Counted from the stretch's first letter, positions 7,375-15,194 are shown. The stretch: 20,126 bases of DNA from an uncultured Bacilli bacterium (GCA_910578855.1 CAJTRV010000028.1:1-20126); one strand, 5' to 3'. Translations and numbers: made by a program. The notes: generated by a model not told the origin, from the sequence alone.

Positions 7375-8823
7375 TTAAGATACAGTTACCTCATATATTT
7401 GTTTAAGGTCAGTATTATAATAAGTATGTTTATGATCCTTCTCTACGATAATATAATTTGATCCAACTGTCACATCATCAGCCTTTTCAAACGTCATTGA
7501 TTTACCCGATAACAAATTATAAACCATATATCCTGTTACTTTATAACTATCTTTTTCACGTAACTCAGCACTTAAAAATGTACTATTTTTATAATCAGAT
7601 ACAGCTTTAGAAGCAAAAGTTACTATCGTTTTAGTATCTTTCAAATTATATAATAATGTTTTATCATTTTTTTCTAGGAAAACCAATTCCTTTCCCTCTG
7701 ACTTCATAAAAGAAAATACATTCTTATTTAAATGTTCCACCCCATCATATTCACATGGAACAATTATTTTTTCTCCGGACATTAATCCATATTTTCCGGA
7801 ACTTGAGTATTCTTTGAAACCATAAGTTTGTTCACTCAAAATATCTTTGAAATCATCTATTGTAATAGAAGTATCAGGTTCTTCTTCTAACATTTTTTTA
7901 TTTTTTACATCATAATAATAGTACTCTTGCTTCTTCCCTAATGATTCATAATCGCTGCCATATTCGATTTCCAATATTTGATTTTGATAATCATATACTT
8001 CTATATCATACACTTTTTCAGTTGTTCGAAATACTAATTTATTATTTCTAAAATACAAATATTCACTTTTATCAATTTCGTCATCTTCCGGATAACAGAC
8101 AAAAATTCCATTATATTCTTCTATTATATAGTAGTCTTTAGGAGCAGTAAAGAGAACATCTCCTGTTTTTAAAGACACTACGCTCATTTCTTCTGGACTA
8201 TAATCATCTGCAAGATAAGATACTGTGGCATACAACTCTTCTTCATTATATTCATTTTCCGAAATATCAAAATTAAAAACAGGAGTAGCTGTTATAAATA
8301 TCTTCTTACCCTTGTGTGTAACAATCCCCGATTCTTTCTTCTTATCACTTTCATAATAATATGATAAATATCCATAATTTTCATACTTTACTTTATAACC
8401 ATCTGGTAATACTTGATTCAATTTTGAATCATATAATACCTCATCTATAACCCATATATTATAATCTTCATAATATTTCGATTTTTCCTTAACTGAAATC
8501 TTCACATTACCTTCTTTATCAATTATTTGATATGAATTTCCAACCCTAACCATTGCATACTCACCATGAAAATCACTTGCATTATCATATTGGACTTTTA
8601 TCATGGTTTTTCCCTTAGATGTGATATATCCATATTTACCATTATCTTTTACAATAATCGGCTTATTCGGATCATATATATCACTTAAGTCAGTGGCAAC
8701 ATTACGTTTCCCAGAAAACTTTGTGATTAAAAAAGTCCCTATTCCTATCAATACTACAAGTAACATGATAATTAAAATTATATTTTTACTATTTTTGCTA
8801 CTTAACACTTTATTATCTTTCAT
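7375..8823 (-). CDS. Membrane-anchored WG-repeat protein
   Basis: 482 residues: an N-terminal TM anchor (about 14-33, ILIIMLLVVLIGIGTFLI) followed by a beta-rich external region. WG (KWG)-type repeats are seen near the start (GKYGYITSKGKTMIKVQYDNA, shortened here to its core GKYGYI...G...I...YD) and again late (SGKYGLMSGEKIIVPCEYDG). The middle has degenerate, Tyr- and acid-rich repeats. WG repeats form beta structures with poorly known, probably binding, roles. GAGGTG lies just before the ATG. It is 15 bases downstream of the six-TM zinc-ribbon protein gene and about 100 bases upstream of the VWA-protease gene, on the same strand, which fits an operon whose products share an envelope location. 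No catalytic motif is seen. Confidence 0.72.
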   Translation of the reverse strand: MKDNKVLSSKNSKNIILIIMLLVVLIGIGTFLITKFSGKRNVATDLSDIYDPNKPIIVKDNGKYGYITSKGKTMIKVQYDNASDFHGEYAMVRVGNSYQIIDKEGNVKISVKEKSKYYEDYNIWVIDEVLYDSKLNQVLPDGYKVKYENYGYLSYYYESDKKKESGIVTHKGKKIFITATPVFNFDISENEYNEEELYATVSYLADDYSPEEMSVVSLKTGDVLFTAPKDYYIIEEYNGIFVCYPEDDEIDKSEYLYFRNNKLVFRTTEKVYDIEVYDYQNQILEIEYGSDYESLGKKQEYYYYDVKNKKMLEEEPDTSITIDDFKDILSEQTYGFKEYSSSGKYGLMSGEKIIVPCEYDGVEHLNKNVFSFMKSEGKELVFLEKNDKTLLYNLKDTKTIVTFASKAVSDYKNSTFLSAELREKDSYKVTGYMVYNLLSGKSMTFEKADDVTVGSNYIIVEKDHKHTYYNTDLKQIYEVTVS

Positions 8824-8838
8824 TATAACACCTCAAAA

Positions 8839-9684
8839 TTATCCTAATAAATCCATAACATTTTCAAATGCCCCGGATATTGAACTCATCATTAATTTTA
8901 ACATTAAATAATAACCTGCAACAATTAAAATTGAAAGGCATACTAAATTGAAATAATATCTAACATTTCCCTCCAATGGTACTTCACGATTCATTCCTTC
9001 ATATAAAATTATGATAGTATATACGATTCCTATAAGAATTATTGGCATCGTAAGCTGAGCTGAAATCATTGATAACACTGGTGATAAAAATGATATACAA
9101 ATCAACATTGGTACAACAGCCAAAGCAGATATACCCAACATCCTTGAAAAATTTGTTTGTTTTTTAATAATCAAACCAGCGATATAATATACAACAGCAA
9201 TTAAGGCAATAATACCTAAATAAATTAAAAAGTTTTTACCAATTAATTGAATATAATTTAATTGTTTTAAGTTTTCCCACTGCCAAGTCGTTGCATATCC
9301 TCCTGATGACCAAGAAAGACTTCTAACTCTAACAACTGTTAACATCGTTGTTATTAAATTAACCAATGTTACAATTCCAGATATCACTGATGATAAAATT
9401 ATCGAATTTTTCAACTCATTAAATTTATTTAATTCTTCCTTATATACTGTAGACGGTTTTAAGATAACCGCCAAAATAGTAAAGAAATAACTCACCAATA
9501 ACAATTTGGTAGTGGCTACATTATGATCTATAGATTGTATCGTAGTGTTACCTGACTGAAAATTATTTTCGTTTTTATTTAATTGTGGGTCAATTTTTGT
9601 TTGATCATTAACTAAACTTTGACCACAATTTATACAGAATTTAGAACCATCATTATTGAAGGTTCCACAATTAGAACAATTCAT
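8839..9684 (-). CDS. Zinc-ribbon polytopic membrane protein (Yip1-like)
   Basis: 281 residues. A cytosolic N-terminal zinc ribbon (C3-x2-C6, C17-x2-C20) and a polar linker precede about six TM segments (roughly 60-76, 93-117, 145-173, 182-206, 211-231, 243-266). The layout of an N-terminal 'CxxCG' ribbon, a short linker and then five or six hydrophobic helices resembles bacterial Yip1-domain/zinc-ribbon proteins, but this is a likeness in architecture, not a firm family match. No transporter or enzyme motif is visible. GGAGG lies about 9 bases before the ATG. It follows the double-zinc-ribbon gene by 83 bases and precedes the WG-repeat gene by 15. The same ribbon style (xCSNCG) opens the VWA-protease protein. 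Confidence 0.68.
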   Translation of the reverse strand: MNCSNCGTFNNDGSKFCINCGQSLVNDQTKIDPQLNKNENNFQSGNTTIQSIDHNVATTKLLLVSYFFTILAVILKPSTVYKEELNKFNELKNSIILSSVISGIVTLVNLITTMLTVVRVRSLSWSSGGYATTWQWENLKQLNYIQLIGKNFLIYLGIIALIAVVYYIAGLIIKKQTNFSRMLGISALAVVPMLICISFLSPVLSMISAQLTMPIILIGIVYTIIILYEGMNREVPLEGNVRYYFNLVCLSILIVAGYYLMLKLMMSSISGAFENVMDLLG

Positions 9685-9767
9685 AAATTAATTTCCTCCT
9701 TTATCTATAATAGATTAATTACTAAATTTTGGTTTGCCAATTGATTTAGCATCATAGTATCAAACCC

Positions 9768-11183
9768 CTAATTATGAATACATTTATTGTTTGCCCCAGA
9801 CATTTTCGAATTTCTAAGTCTTTGTCTTTGGGTAATATATTTATCAACTTTTCTAAGATTTTCAATTTTTTTCTTTGTTTCTAGTTCATGTCTATGTCGT
9901 GCTCCTTGATTACGATATTTACTAAACATCAGAAAGAAATAAATTATTCCAACAAATAGAAATAACCAGTTATAATCAAAATCTATAAATAGCATTGCAA
10001 ATATCCCAAGTAATTCTACGAGACATGATACTCCAAATAGTTTCGGCATATGGATCGGAACGCTTCCCATTGTTTCTTTTGTTCGTCCATTCACCGCAAC
10101 ATAGTGCAATAATTTTTTATCTCCCTTATTTTGTTGATAACTATATAACCATACTGGTAAATAGGCCGACATCCATTGTTGGCCTTTTATGGATAGTTGC
10201 TCACTTGACCAAGCTACTCCTCTATCATATTCCCGCAATGATTCATTGGCTGCAAATCTAGCAACATCCTTCGCTTGCATCTCTACGAATGGTTTGATTT
10301 GTTCAACATTCGTATCTCTTTTTTCTGAAGTATAACTTTTTAAATAGTTTGCATTCCATTTAACAGCATTTTCAATATCAAATGGCATAATTGCATTAAT
10401 AACATTGTTCGTTTTATCAGATCCGCTTTTATTCAATTTATCAAAACTAGATTCAATTGTTAATCCTTCGATTAAGATATCAAATTCTCTTTCTACATCA
10501 AATAAGTCAGCATCATAGTATGTTATCTGCCTATCCCCATCTTTCTCCGTATATTTTCTTGCAGTATGCTCACCCTTACCTATTAAATTAGAATGAGCAT
10601 TGATATCAACAATCATATATGGAAAATAAACACCCATGATATTATTTGTAGTAAATTCCTCTTTAAATTTTGGATGAGCAAAAAACTTTCTTTTTCCCAC
10701 AAATTTTTCAATTTGTACCTTAGCATCTTCTTTTTTTACTGTAAATGGCAGTACAAGATCAGGTACACTACCATTTGGAATTTGCTGATTTACTGATAAT
10801 GTATTTCTACACCAGTGACATCTCGCTTGGAGAGCTTCAGAAGTATCTATAACAACTTCCGAACCACAGCTACTACACTTAAACGTTAAAACATCATTCG
10901 TATCTGCAACAATATCTTGAGTACCTGACCCCATCACTTGTCCTTGCAATTTACTAATATCAGATTCTAATTCCACTACTTTTTCAAATTCAAATTCATA
11001 GCGACAAAAATTACATCTTAAATGTCCCGTATCTACATTTACTTCTATATCCGTAGCCCCACATTTTGGACATTTATTTTGTCCATCTTTTGCTGCCATA
11101 TCAGTTTGAATAATTGTGGTCACATCAGATTGAACATTTTGATCCATATTAGAAGAAAAATCATTATTATAATTCTCTTGCAT
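9768..11183 (-). CDS. TFIIB-type double zinc-ribbon membrane protein (YdjG-like)
   Basis: 471 residues. Two N-terminal zinc ribbons are clear: C38-x2-C41...C57-x2-C60 and C103-x2-C106...C122-x2-C125. The long middle region starts with PDLVLPFTVKKEDA, a conserved stretch of the 'TFIIB-type zinc ribbon-containing' Bacillota proteins. Two hydrophobic segments lie at about 380-418, then a basic C-terminus with a short coiled-coil-like stretch. In Bacillus subtilis the comparable YdjG acts with the SPFH protein YdjI and a TPM-domain protein to recruit PspA during membrane stress; here only the SPFH partner is next door and no PspA or TPM gene is visible. It starts 3 bases after the SPFH gene stop, so the two are probably co-translated. 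The orthology to YdjG is inferred from domain layout and neighbour. Confidence 0.78.
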   Translation of the reverse strand: MQENYNNDFSSNMDQNVQSDVTTIIQTDMAAKDGQNKCPKCGATDIEVNVDTGHLRCNFCRYEFEFEKVVELESDISKLQGQVMGSGTQDIVADTNDVLTFKCSSCGSEVVIDTSEALQARCHWCRNTLSVNQQIPNGSVPDLVLPFTVKKEDAKVQIEKFVGKRKFFAHPKFKEEFTTNNIMGVYFPYMIVDINAHSNLIGKGEHTARKYTEKDGDRQITYYDADLFDVEREFDILIEGLTIESSFDKLNKSGSDKTNNVINAIMPFDIENAVKWNANYLKSYTSEKRDTNVEQIKPFVEMQAKDVARFAANESLREYDRGVAWSSEQLSIKGQQWMSAYLPVWLYSYQQNKGDKKLLHYVAVNGRTKETMGSVPIHMPKLFGVSCLVELLGIFAMLFIDFDYNWLFLFVGIIYFFLMFSKYRNQGARHRHELETKKKIENLRKVDKYITQRQRLRNSKMSGANNKCIHN

Positions 11184-11186
11184 ATT

Positions 11187-12410
11187 TTATATTCCTAGTA
11201 CTTGGGCTTTGACTTTATCATATTCTTCTTGCGAAATAGCCCCAGCATCAAGAAGTTTTTTCATTTCTAATAATTTAGTTGTTAAATCTGGTGTTGGAGT
11301 TGCACTTGCTGTTGCAGGAGTTGGTTCTACAGGAGGAGTTTGTGGTTGCCCAAATGATGGTTGATAAGTAGATGCTGTAGGTTGATGCTGCATTCCTCCC
11401 ATCATCCCACTAGCGGCATTCATTCCCATTCCCATAAATGCCATACCAGCTCCACCGCCATTTTCACCAGCAGCTTGTATTCCTCTCGCTGCTGCTTGTT
11501 GCATAAAGGCGTTACCACGCGCTCCTGATAAAGCATCAGCTTTTTTTACATCTTTCATTAATTCTTTGGTGTCTTCGTCATATTCAATCGCTAATATAGC
11601 AGTTTTTACAATTTCAAGTCCGCGCGTTGTCTTCCACTGATAGGCTTCTTCAACAGCCTGAGACATTGCTTGGGCAAATCCGATTTGATCACCTTGAATT
11701 CTTGAAATACGATTTCCTTTACTAGGATCATTTGTATAATTTGAAAATGCAGCTGATAACGTTCCAACTACTTCATTGAATAATTGTGTACCCGCATCAT
11801 TATCCATATCTGCAAAATCGAAAACTGGTGCATTAGGTTGTAAATATTTTGTAGGTACAAAATTCTTCACAAATAATAGTGGGTTTGATATCTTTAGGGT
11901 ATATGTTCCTCTCGTTACTGCCCCTACTTGAGTACCGAAATAAGCATCATCCCAGTATATTTCGGATTGGGTACCAAATCTATTATTCGGTATTTCTTTT
12001 AGATTAATATAAAATGCCAATTGCTGTGATCCTGGCTGCCCACCAAATTTAACTTTTTCCCAAGTTTGCTTTAACGTTTGACCAATGATACCATCTCCAG
12101 CAAACATAGACTGCGAATTAGGATCATCTGATCTAAAAATAAATCCTCCTGGTTCAGCAATCATACCAGTAATCGCACCATCTTGGATCGTAATTAATGC
12201 CGTACCTTCTGGCACTACAATTTTACTACCATTACTGATAATATTTTCGCTTCCCTTTGTATTTTCTCCTCGTCCTGCATTCTGACCTTTCGGTACAGCT
12301 TGAAATAAAGCCGCAGTCGCAGGCACATCTTGCCTTGGCATATAGAAGTCTTGCCACTGATCTGCGAATGTACCACTAAAAGCACCTGTAAACGCTTTAA
12401 TAAATCCCAT
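11187..12410 (-). CDS. SPFH-domain protein with C-terminal SHOCT motif (YdjI-like)
   Basis: 407 residues. The N-terminal section (MGFIKAFTGAFSGTFADQWQ) and the following strands (IVVPEGTALITIQDGAITG) match the YdjI-type SPFH (band-7-like) family, sometimes mislabelled 'virion core protein' in databases. The SPFH and helical parts cover about residues 20-310. A Gly/Met-rich segment and a Pro/Thr/Ala-rich linker (about 340-372) lead to a C-terminal SHOCT module (LLEMKKLLDAGAISQEEYDK), a short oligomerisation or docking motif. There is no TM segment; SPFH proteins usually form membrane-associated scaffolds. AGAGGT lies 7 bases before the ATG. First gene of the six-gene minus-strand operon and divergent from an XRE-type regulator, with the shared promoter region between them. 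Confidence 0.85.
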   Translation of the reverse strand: MGFIKAFTGAFSGTFADQWQDFYMPRQDVPATAALFQAVPKGQNAGRGENTKGSENIISNGSKIVVPEGTALITIQDGAITGMIAEPGGFIFRSDDPNSQSMFAGDGIIGQTLKQTWEKVKFGGQPGSQQLAFYINLKEIPNNRFGTQSEIYWDDAYFGTQVGAVTRGTYTLKISNPLLFVKNFVPTKYLQPNAPVFDFADMDNDAGTQLFNEVVGTLSAAFSNYTNDPSKGNRISRIQGDQIGFAQAMSQAVEEAYQWKTTRGLEIVKTAILAIEYDEDTKELMKDVKKADALSGARGNAFMQQAAARGIQAAGENGGGAGMAFMGMGMNAASGMMGGMQHQPTASTYQPSFGQPQTPPVEPTPATASATPTPDLTTKLLEMKKLLDAGAISQEEYDKVKAQVLGI

Positions 12411-12603
12411 TTTTTTACCTCTTTCTTATATAGTTTATACGAATAGCGAATTATAAAGATAAGTTTTTACTTAAAAAATAATTTAATTATTATCTACCAT
12501 AGTTATACTCATCACCCACTTATTAAAAATTAATTCCACAATACTTCTTGCTTCAAATATAATTATTTATAAACCTTATCCCTAACTAATCCTATTCTTT
12601 TTC

Positions 12604-12633
12604 ATTATAGCATATTTTTACAAAAAGTTACAA
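12604..12633 (-). promoter_or_regulatory. Promoter of the SPFH/zinc-ribbon operon
   Basis: On the minus strand TGCTATAAT (12604-12612) is an extended -10 with a perfect TATAAT. The -35 region at 12628-12633 (TTGTAA, 18-base spacing) is weak. The element lies about 195 bases before the SPFH start codon. It is adjacent to one arm of the inverted repeat at 12638-12650, which would allow control by a bound regulator. Confidence 0.55.
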
Positions 12634-12637
12634 ATAT

Positions 12638-12687
12638 AGTGCAACTTTTAAAACATTTATTCACTAATATTGGGTAAAAATTGCACT
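12638..12687. promoter_or_regulatory. Inverted repeat between divergent promoters, candidate operator
   Basis: Arms AGTGCAACTTTTA (12638-12650) and TAAAAATTGCACT (12675-12687) are complementary at 12 of 13 positions with a 24-base spacer. One arm lies just upstream of the SPFH-operon promoter and the other overlaps the -35 (TTGCAC) of the divergent regulator gene. It is therefore placed to affect both. Binding by the neighbouring XRE protein is inference. Confidence 0.5.
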
Positions 12688-12708
12688 GTTTTTGTAAGAT
12701 AATATATT
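12681..12708 (+). promoter_or_regulatory. Promoter of the XRE/zinc-ribbon regulator gene
   Basis: TTGCAC (12681-12686), a 16-base spacer and TATATT (12703-12708), about 95 bases before the regulator ATG. The -35 overlaps the right arm of the inverted repeat, consistent with autoregulation. Confidence 0.45.
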
Positions 12709-12802
12709 TATAAAAAAGAAAATTTTGTTAATTCTAAAAATAAAGAATCAATTGTCGATAATAAATTAAGCAAATATCATGATTAAAATGGGGTGAATTA
12801 TT

Positions 12803-13225
12803 ATGGAATTTAAAAAGGAAGATGAAAACTATGTTTATGAGTTGATTGGAAAAAATGTAAAGAAATACCGAAAATTAAAGGGTTGGACACAAGAAAAATT
12901 AGCGGAAGAAATTAATTACTCATTATCCTTTATTAGTGGAATCGAATCTGCCTATCATCAAACATTTTCCTTAGGGGCTATATGGAGGATATCAATGGTA
13001 CTTGGTGTCGATTTTTATAAATTATGCCAGGATAACTCTCAGACACCTGCTAAAAAATATATAAATTATAAATGCAACAAATGTAATACTGAAACAAAAC
13101 TCCCTATCCGGATAGCAAAGCATTTCAAATATATATACGAAATTGCTGGAAATCAAAATTTACCACAATTTGAATGTACAAATTGTGATGGTCATTTTAT
13201 CCCGATTGATCCAATGGATTTCTAA
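12803..13225 (+). CDS. XRE-family transcriptional regulator with C-terminal four-cysteine zinc-ribbon-like module
   Basis: 140 residues in two parts. Residues about 13-75 form an XRE/Cro-type helix-turn-helix (GKNVKKYRKLKGWTQEKLAE, then SFISGIES as the recognition region). Residues 91-128 hold two CxxC pairs, C91-N-K-C94 and C125-T-N-C128, 30 residues apart, as in a rubredoxin- or zinc-ribbon-like knuckle. The first part should bind DNA; the second probably binds zinc for structure or sensing, which is inference. GGGGTGA lies 7 bases before the ATG. It is the only plus-strand gene in the central region and is divergent from the SPFH operon, whose products also carry many zinc ribbons, so it is the obvious candidate regulator of that operon. 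A terminator follows. Confidence 0.8.
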   Translation: MEFKKEDENYVYELIGKNVKKYRKLKGWTQEKLAEEINYSLSFISGIESAYHQTFSLGAIWRISMVLGVDFYKLCQDNSQTPAKKYINYKCNKCNTETKLPIRIAKHFKYIYEIAGNQNLPQFECTNCDGHFIPIDPMDF

Positions 13226-13253
13226 TTACTTTATTGGATCCTTTTTAATTCCA

Positions 13254-13290
13254 GACAATAGAATTGGACTATTGTCCTTTTCTTTTCTAT
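13254..13290 (+). terminator. Terminator of the XRE regulator gene
   Basis: A perfect 8-bp stem (GACAATAG at 13254-13261, CTATTGTC at 13269-13276) with a 7-base loop is followed by CTTTTCTTTTC. It lies about 30 bases after the stop codon. Confidence 0.8.
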
Positions 13291-13330
13291 ATAAAACAAA
13301 AGAGCATTAACATTATCTGTTAACACTCTT
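13290..13330 (-). terminator. Terminator after the Fic gene and small ORF
   Basis: Arms AAGAGCATTAACA (13300-13312) and TGTTAACACTCTT (13318-13330) pair with two central mismatches around a 5-base loop. On the minus strand the stem is followed by TTTGTTTTAT. It lies just after the stop codon of the small frameshifted ORF and back to back with the regulator terminator. Confidence 0.65.
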
Positions 13331-13335
13331 CTATT

Positions 13336-13435
13336 TTAATCAATTAATAATTTGTCATCATCATTGACTTGTTTTTGTAATAATTCTAATTCTTTCATTT
13401 TCTTATTATCTTTTAATATCTTATTTTTTCCCCAT
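13336..13435 (-). pseudogene. Tiny ORF after Fic, frameshifted in an A-run
   Basis: A ribosome binding site AGGTGG lies 8 bases before an ATG at 13435, which runs into a stop after ATG GGG AAA AAA. Removing one base from the A-run restores a 32-codon frame ending at 13336-13338, with a coherent charged tail (KELELLQKQVNDDDKLLID). An internal ATG at 13398 could make the last 20 residues. It starts 12 bases after the Fic stop codon. It may be a broken small gene, a slippage-dependent one, or a sequencing error. No family is recognised. Confidence 0.3.
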
Positions 13436-13447
13436 TAAAAATTCCAC

Positions 13448-14374
13448 CTATAATAATTGTAAATATTTCTTTAACATTTCTATTTCCAGCTTAATTATTA
13501 ATTTAACAAAATCTGTATAATTACCAGTTGTATGTGCTATATCTAATGCTTCATAATATTCTAATCTATTCTCTTTCTTTATTACTACAGGATTGTATCC
13601 GCGATTCATTAAATCCAGATTCATAAGTAATCTTGAAGTTCTACCATTTCCATCTACGAATGGATGAATTTTAACTAATTCACCATGTAATAAAGCCGCT
13701 TGAATAATCGGATGAAAATCATTCCAATTTTTATAATTTAACACTAATATTTCCATTAATTCTGGAACCTTCATATAATCTGGAGGAATATGAGTAGCAC
13801 CTTTTATAGTAACATTTTCTCTTCTATATCTTCCTGCATTTTCGCTGTCAATATCTTTTAATATTAATTGATGAATACTTTTAATATTCCATTCAGTTAT
13901 TGGATTTTTTTCTTTCACTAAATCATTTAAATATAATATTGCTTTTTCATGATTTATAGCTTCTAAATGTTCCTTTATTGATTTCCCACCAACTGTGATT
14001 CCTTCTAAAACCACTTGAGTTTCTCTAAGTGTTAGAGTATTTCCCTCAATACCATTACTGTTATATGTCCATTCAAGATTAATAGAATCTTCTAATGATC
14101 TTAAAGTTTCTTTTGGTATCGGCCTTTTACTATCTAATTCCCTCTTTAATTGATCGACTTCATTAAAATACCTATCCTCTAAATCAATAACAAATTCTAT
14201 AGAATCTTGTTTAATAACCCTTTTATCTACTGGTTTTATTGCATCAACAGGAATATTCCAGCTGTTCCCATTTTTAACAGCCCCTTCAATTCTACCATCC
14301 TGTAATAATTGTCTTATTCTTCTTTCACTGATATTCCATTTTTTAACAGCCTCTTTCGTAGTCATAAATTGCAT
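13448..14374 (-). CDS. Fic-family protein with N-terminal HTH, self-inhibited (class II) type
   Basis: 308 residues, cytosolic. The N-terminal ~50 residues (TTKEAVKKWNISERRIRQLL) form an excisionase/MerR-like helix-turn-helix. The Fic catalytic motif is complete: H237-P-F-V-D-G-N-G-R-T-S-R248, matching HPFxxGNGRxxR, so transfer of AMP from ATP to a target hydroxyl is expected. An inhibitory-helix motif S106-N-G-I-E110-G111 fits (S/T)xxxE(G/N) and lies before the Fic core, the class II arrangement in which the glutamate blocks ATP binding. AGAGGTG lies 7 bases before the ATG. It has its own promoter and follows a decayed recombinase gene, so it may be mobile-element cargo. The target is unknown. 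Confidence 0.88.
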   Translation of the reverse strand: MQFMTTKEAVKKWNISERRIRQLLQDGRIEGAVKNGNSWNIPVDAIKPVDKRVIKQDSIEFVIDLEDRYFNEVDQLKRELDSKRPIPKETLRSLEDSINLEWTYNSNGIEGNTLTLRETQVVLEGITVGGKSIKEHLEAINHEKAILYLNDLVKEKNPITEWNIKSIHQLILKDIDSENAGRYRRENVTIKGATHIPPDYMKVPELMEILVLNYKNWNDFHPIIQAALLHGELVKIHPFVDGNGRTSRLLMNLDLMNRGYNPVVIKKENRLEYYEALDIAHTTGNYTDFVKLIIKLEIEMLKKYLQLL

Positions 14375-14395
14375 AACGCTTCACCTCTATGTATT

Positions 14396-14428
14396 ATTAT
14401 ACCGTTATCGGTAGTTTTGGTCAACTAC
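14396..14428 (-). promoter_or_regulatory. Fic gene promoter with overlapping inverted repeats
   Basis: On the minus strand TTGACC (14419-14424), a 17-base spacer and TATAAT (14396-14401) make a near-consensus promoter about 22 bases from the ATG. Two short inverted repeats overlap it: GTAGTT/AACTAC (14411-14416 and 14423-14428) spanning the -35, and ACCG/CGGT in the spacer (14401-14412). They suggest a repressor site, possibly for the HTH of Fic itself. Confidence 0.7.
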
Positions 14429-14441
14429 ATAAGACTAATTT

Positions 14442-14759
14442 TCATTCATGTTTAATAATTTCATCTATAACATCCGATTTAGCCATTTCTTCAGTTGTGG
14501 TTATATAATAATTCCCTGTTGCTTCTATCTTACTATGGCTCAAAATGTCAGCAACATCTCTAATTTCTACACCACTTCTTAAACCCTTTCTAGCATAACT
14601 TCTACTTAAATCATAAGATCTACAATTCTTCATATTTAGTTCTTCATGAATAATTTTATATGAATATCTAAGCAAATCTGCTCCAGAATATTTCTCATTC
14701 TTATTTATGATGCTAATAGTATTATCGATATTTAATGAACTACCTCGGGAAATTAAACC
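14442..14759 (-). pseudogene. C-terminal remnant of a tyrosine recombinase/integrase
   Basis: The frame can be read from 14759 to the stop at 14442 (105 codons) without a normal start. Its second half (YDLSRSYARKGLRSGVEIRD, then ILSHSKIEATGNYYIT) matches the end of phage-type integrases: an HxxR-like helix, 'L.HS.I.aT..YY', and a catalytic-type tyrosine. The N-terminal and most of the catalytic domain, including the first catalytic arginine, are missing, and the canonical HxLR is changed to YDLS. A TTG at 14675 could start a 77-residue piece but has no function expected. The frame is continuous upstream with the KilA-N remnant, separated by one TAG stop at 14760-14762. Confidence 0.72.
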
Positions 14760-15172
14760 CTAAGAGATTAAATATAATTTAAACTCTGGAGATAACCAAC
14801 TAGCAAATTCAAAGGCAATGTCTGGATGAGCAAAAGTTCCAATGCTATACCTTCCGCCCTTGGAGATAATACCTATTGCATTGGTTCTTTTAATCCATTA
14901 GGAGACATTGCAAAAGAATTTCTACCATACTCAGTTTTAATTTGGTCGAATTCGACCAAATTAAAATCAGGATTGTGAATTTTTTCCCATAAACCGATAT
15001 TATCAATAGTTGTAATTCTTCTTAACCAATTCTTTACTGTAAAAGATGGATCACTAGAATTTTGATACTTAGCCAAATCTGTTAATGAAATATAATTTAC
15101 ATTACCTACTCTTAAAATTCCTACTTTATTTTCTTTTACAATTATTTCTGCTGTTACTTCATCTTTTTTCAA
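14760..15172 (-). pseudogene. KilA-N domain gene, frameshifted and truncated
   Basis: Read from a TTG at 15172 (GAGG 9 bases upstream), the first about 92 residues contain a KilA-N-type start (NVNYISLTDLAKYQNSSDPS, then VKNWLRR). At about 14897-14899 the frame slips by one base: after ATG TCT CCT the original frame ends in a stop, while the next frame continues as WIKRTNAIGIISKGG, HPDIAFEFASWLSPEFKLYL, the conserved rest of KilA-N. That frame ends at TAG 14760-14762, where the normal domain would run on. So there is one small deletion plus a 3' truncation. KilA-N proteins are DNA-binding proteins of phages and mobile elements. Confidence 0.8.
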
Positions 15173-15194
15173 TAGATATTACCTCACTTTCTTG

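Noticed and set aside
11187..12410. Reading the SPFH protein as a phage 'virion core' protein
   Set aside because: That label is a carried-over database name; the domain is SPFH with a SHOCT tail and the neighbours are not phage genes.
14442..14675. A functional 77-residue recombinase starting at TTG
   Set aside because: It lacks most catalytic residues and is continuous upstream with degraded sequence, so it is a remnant.
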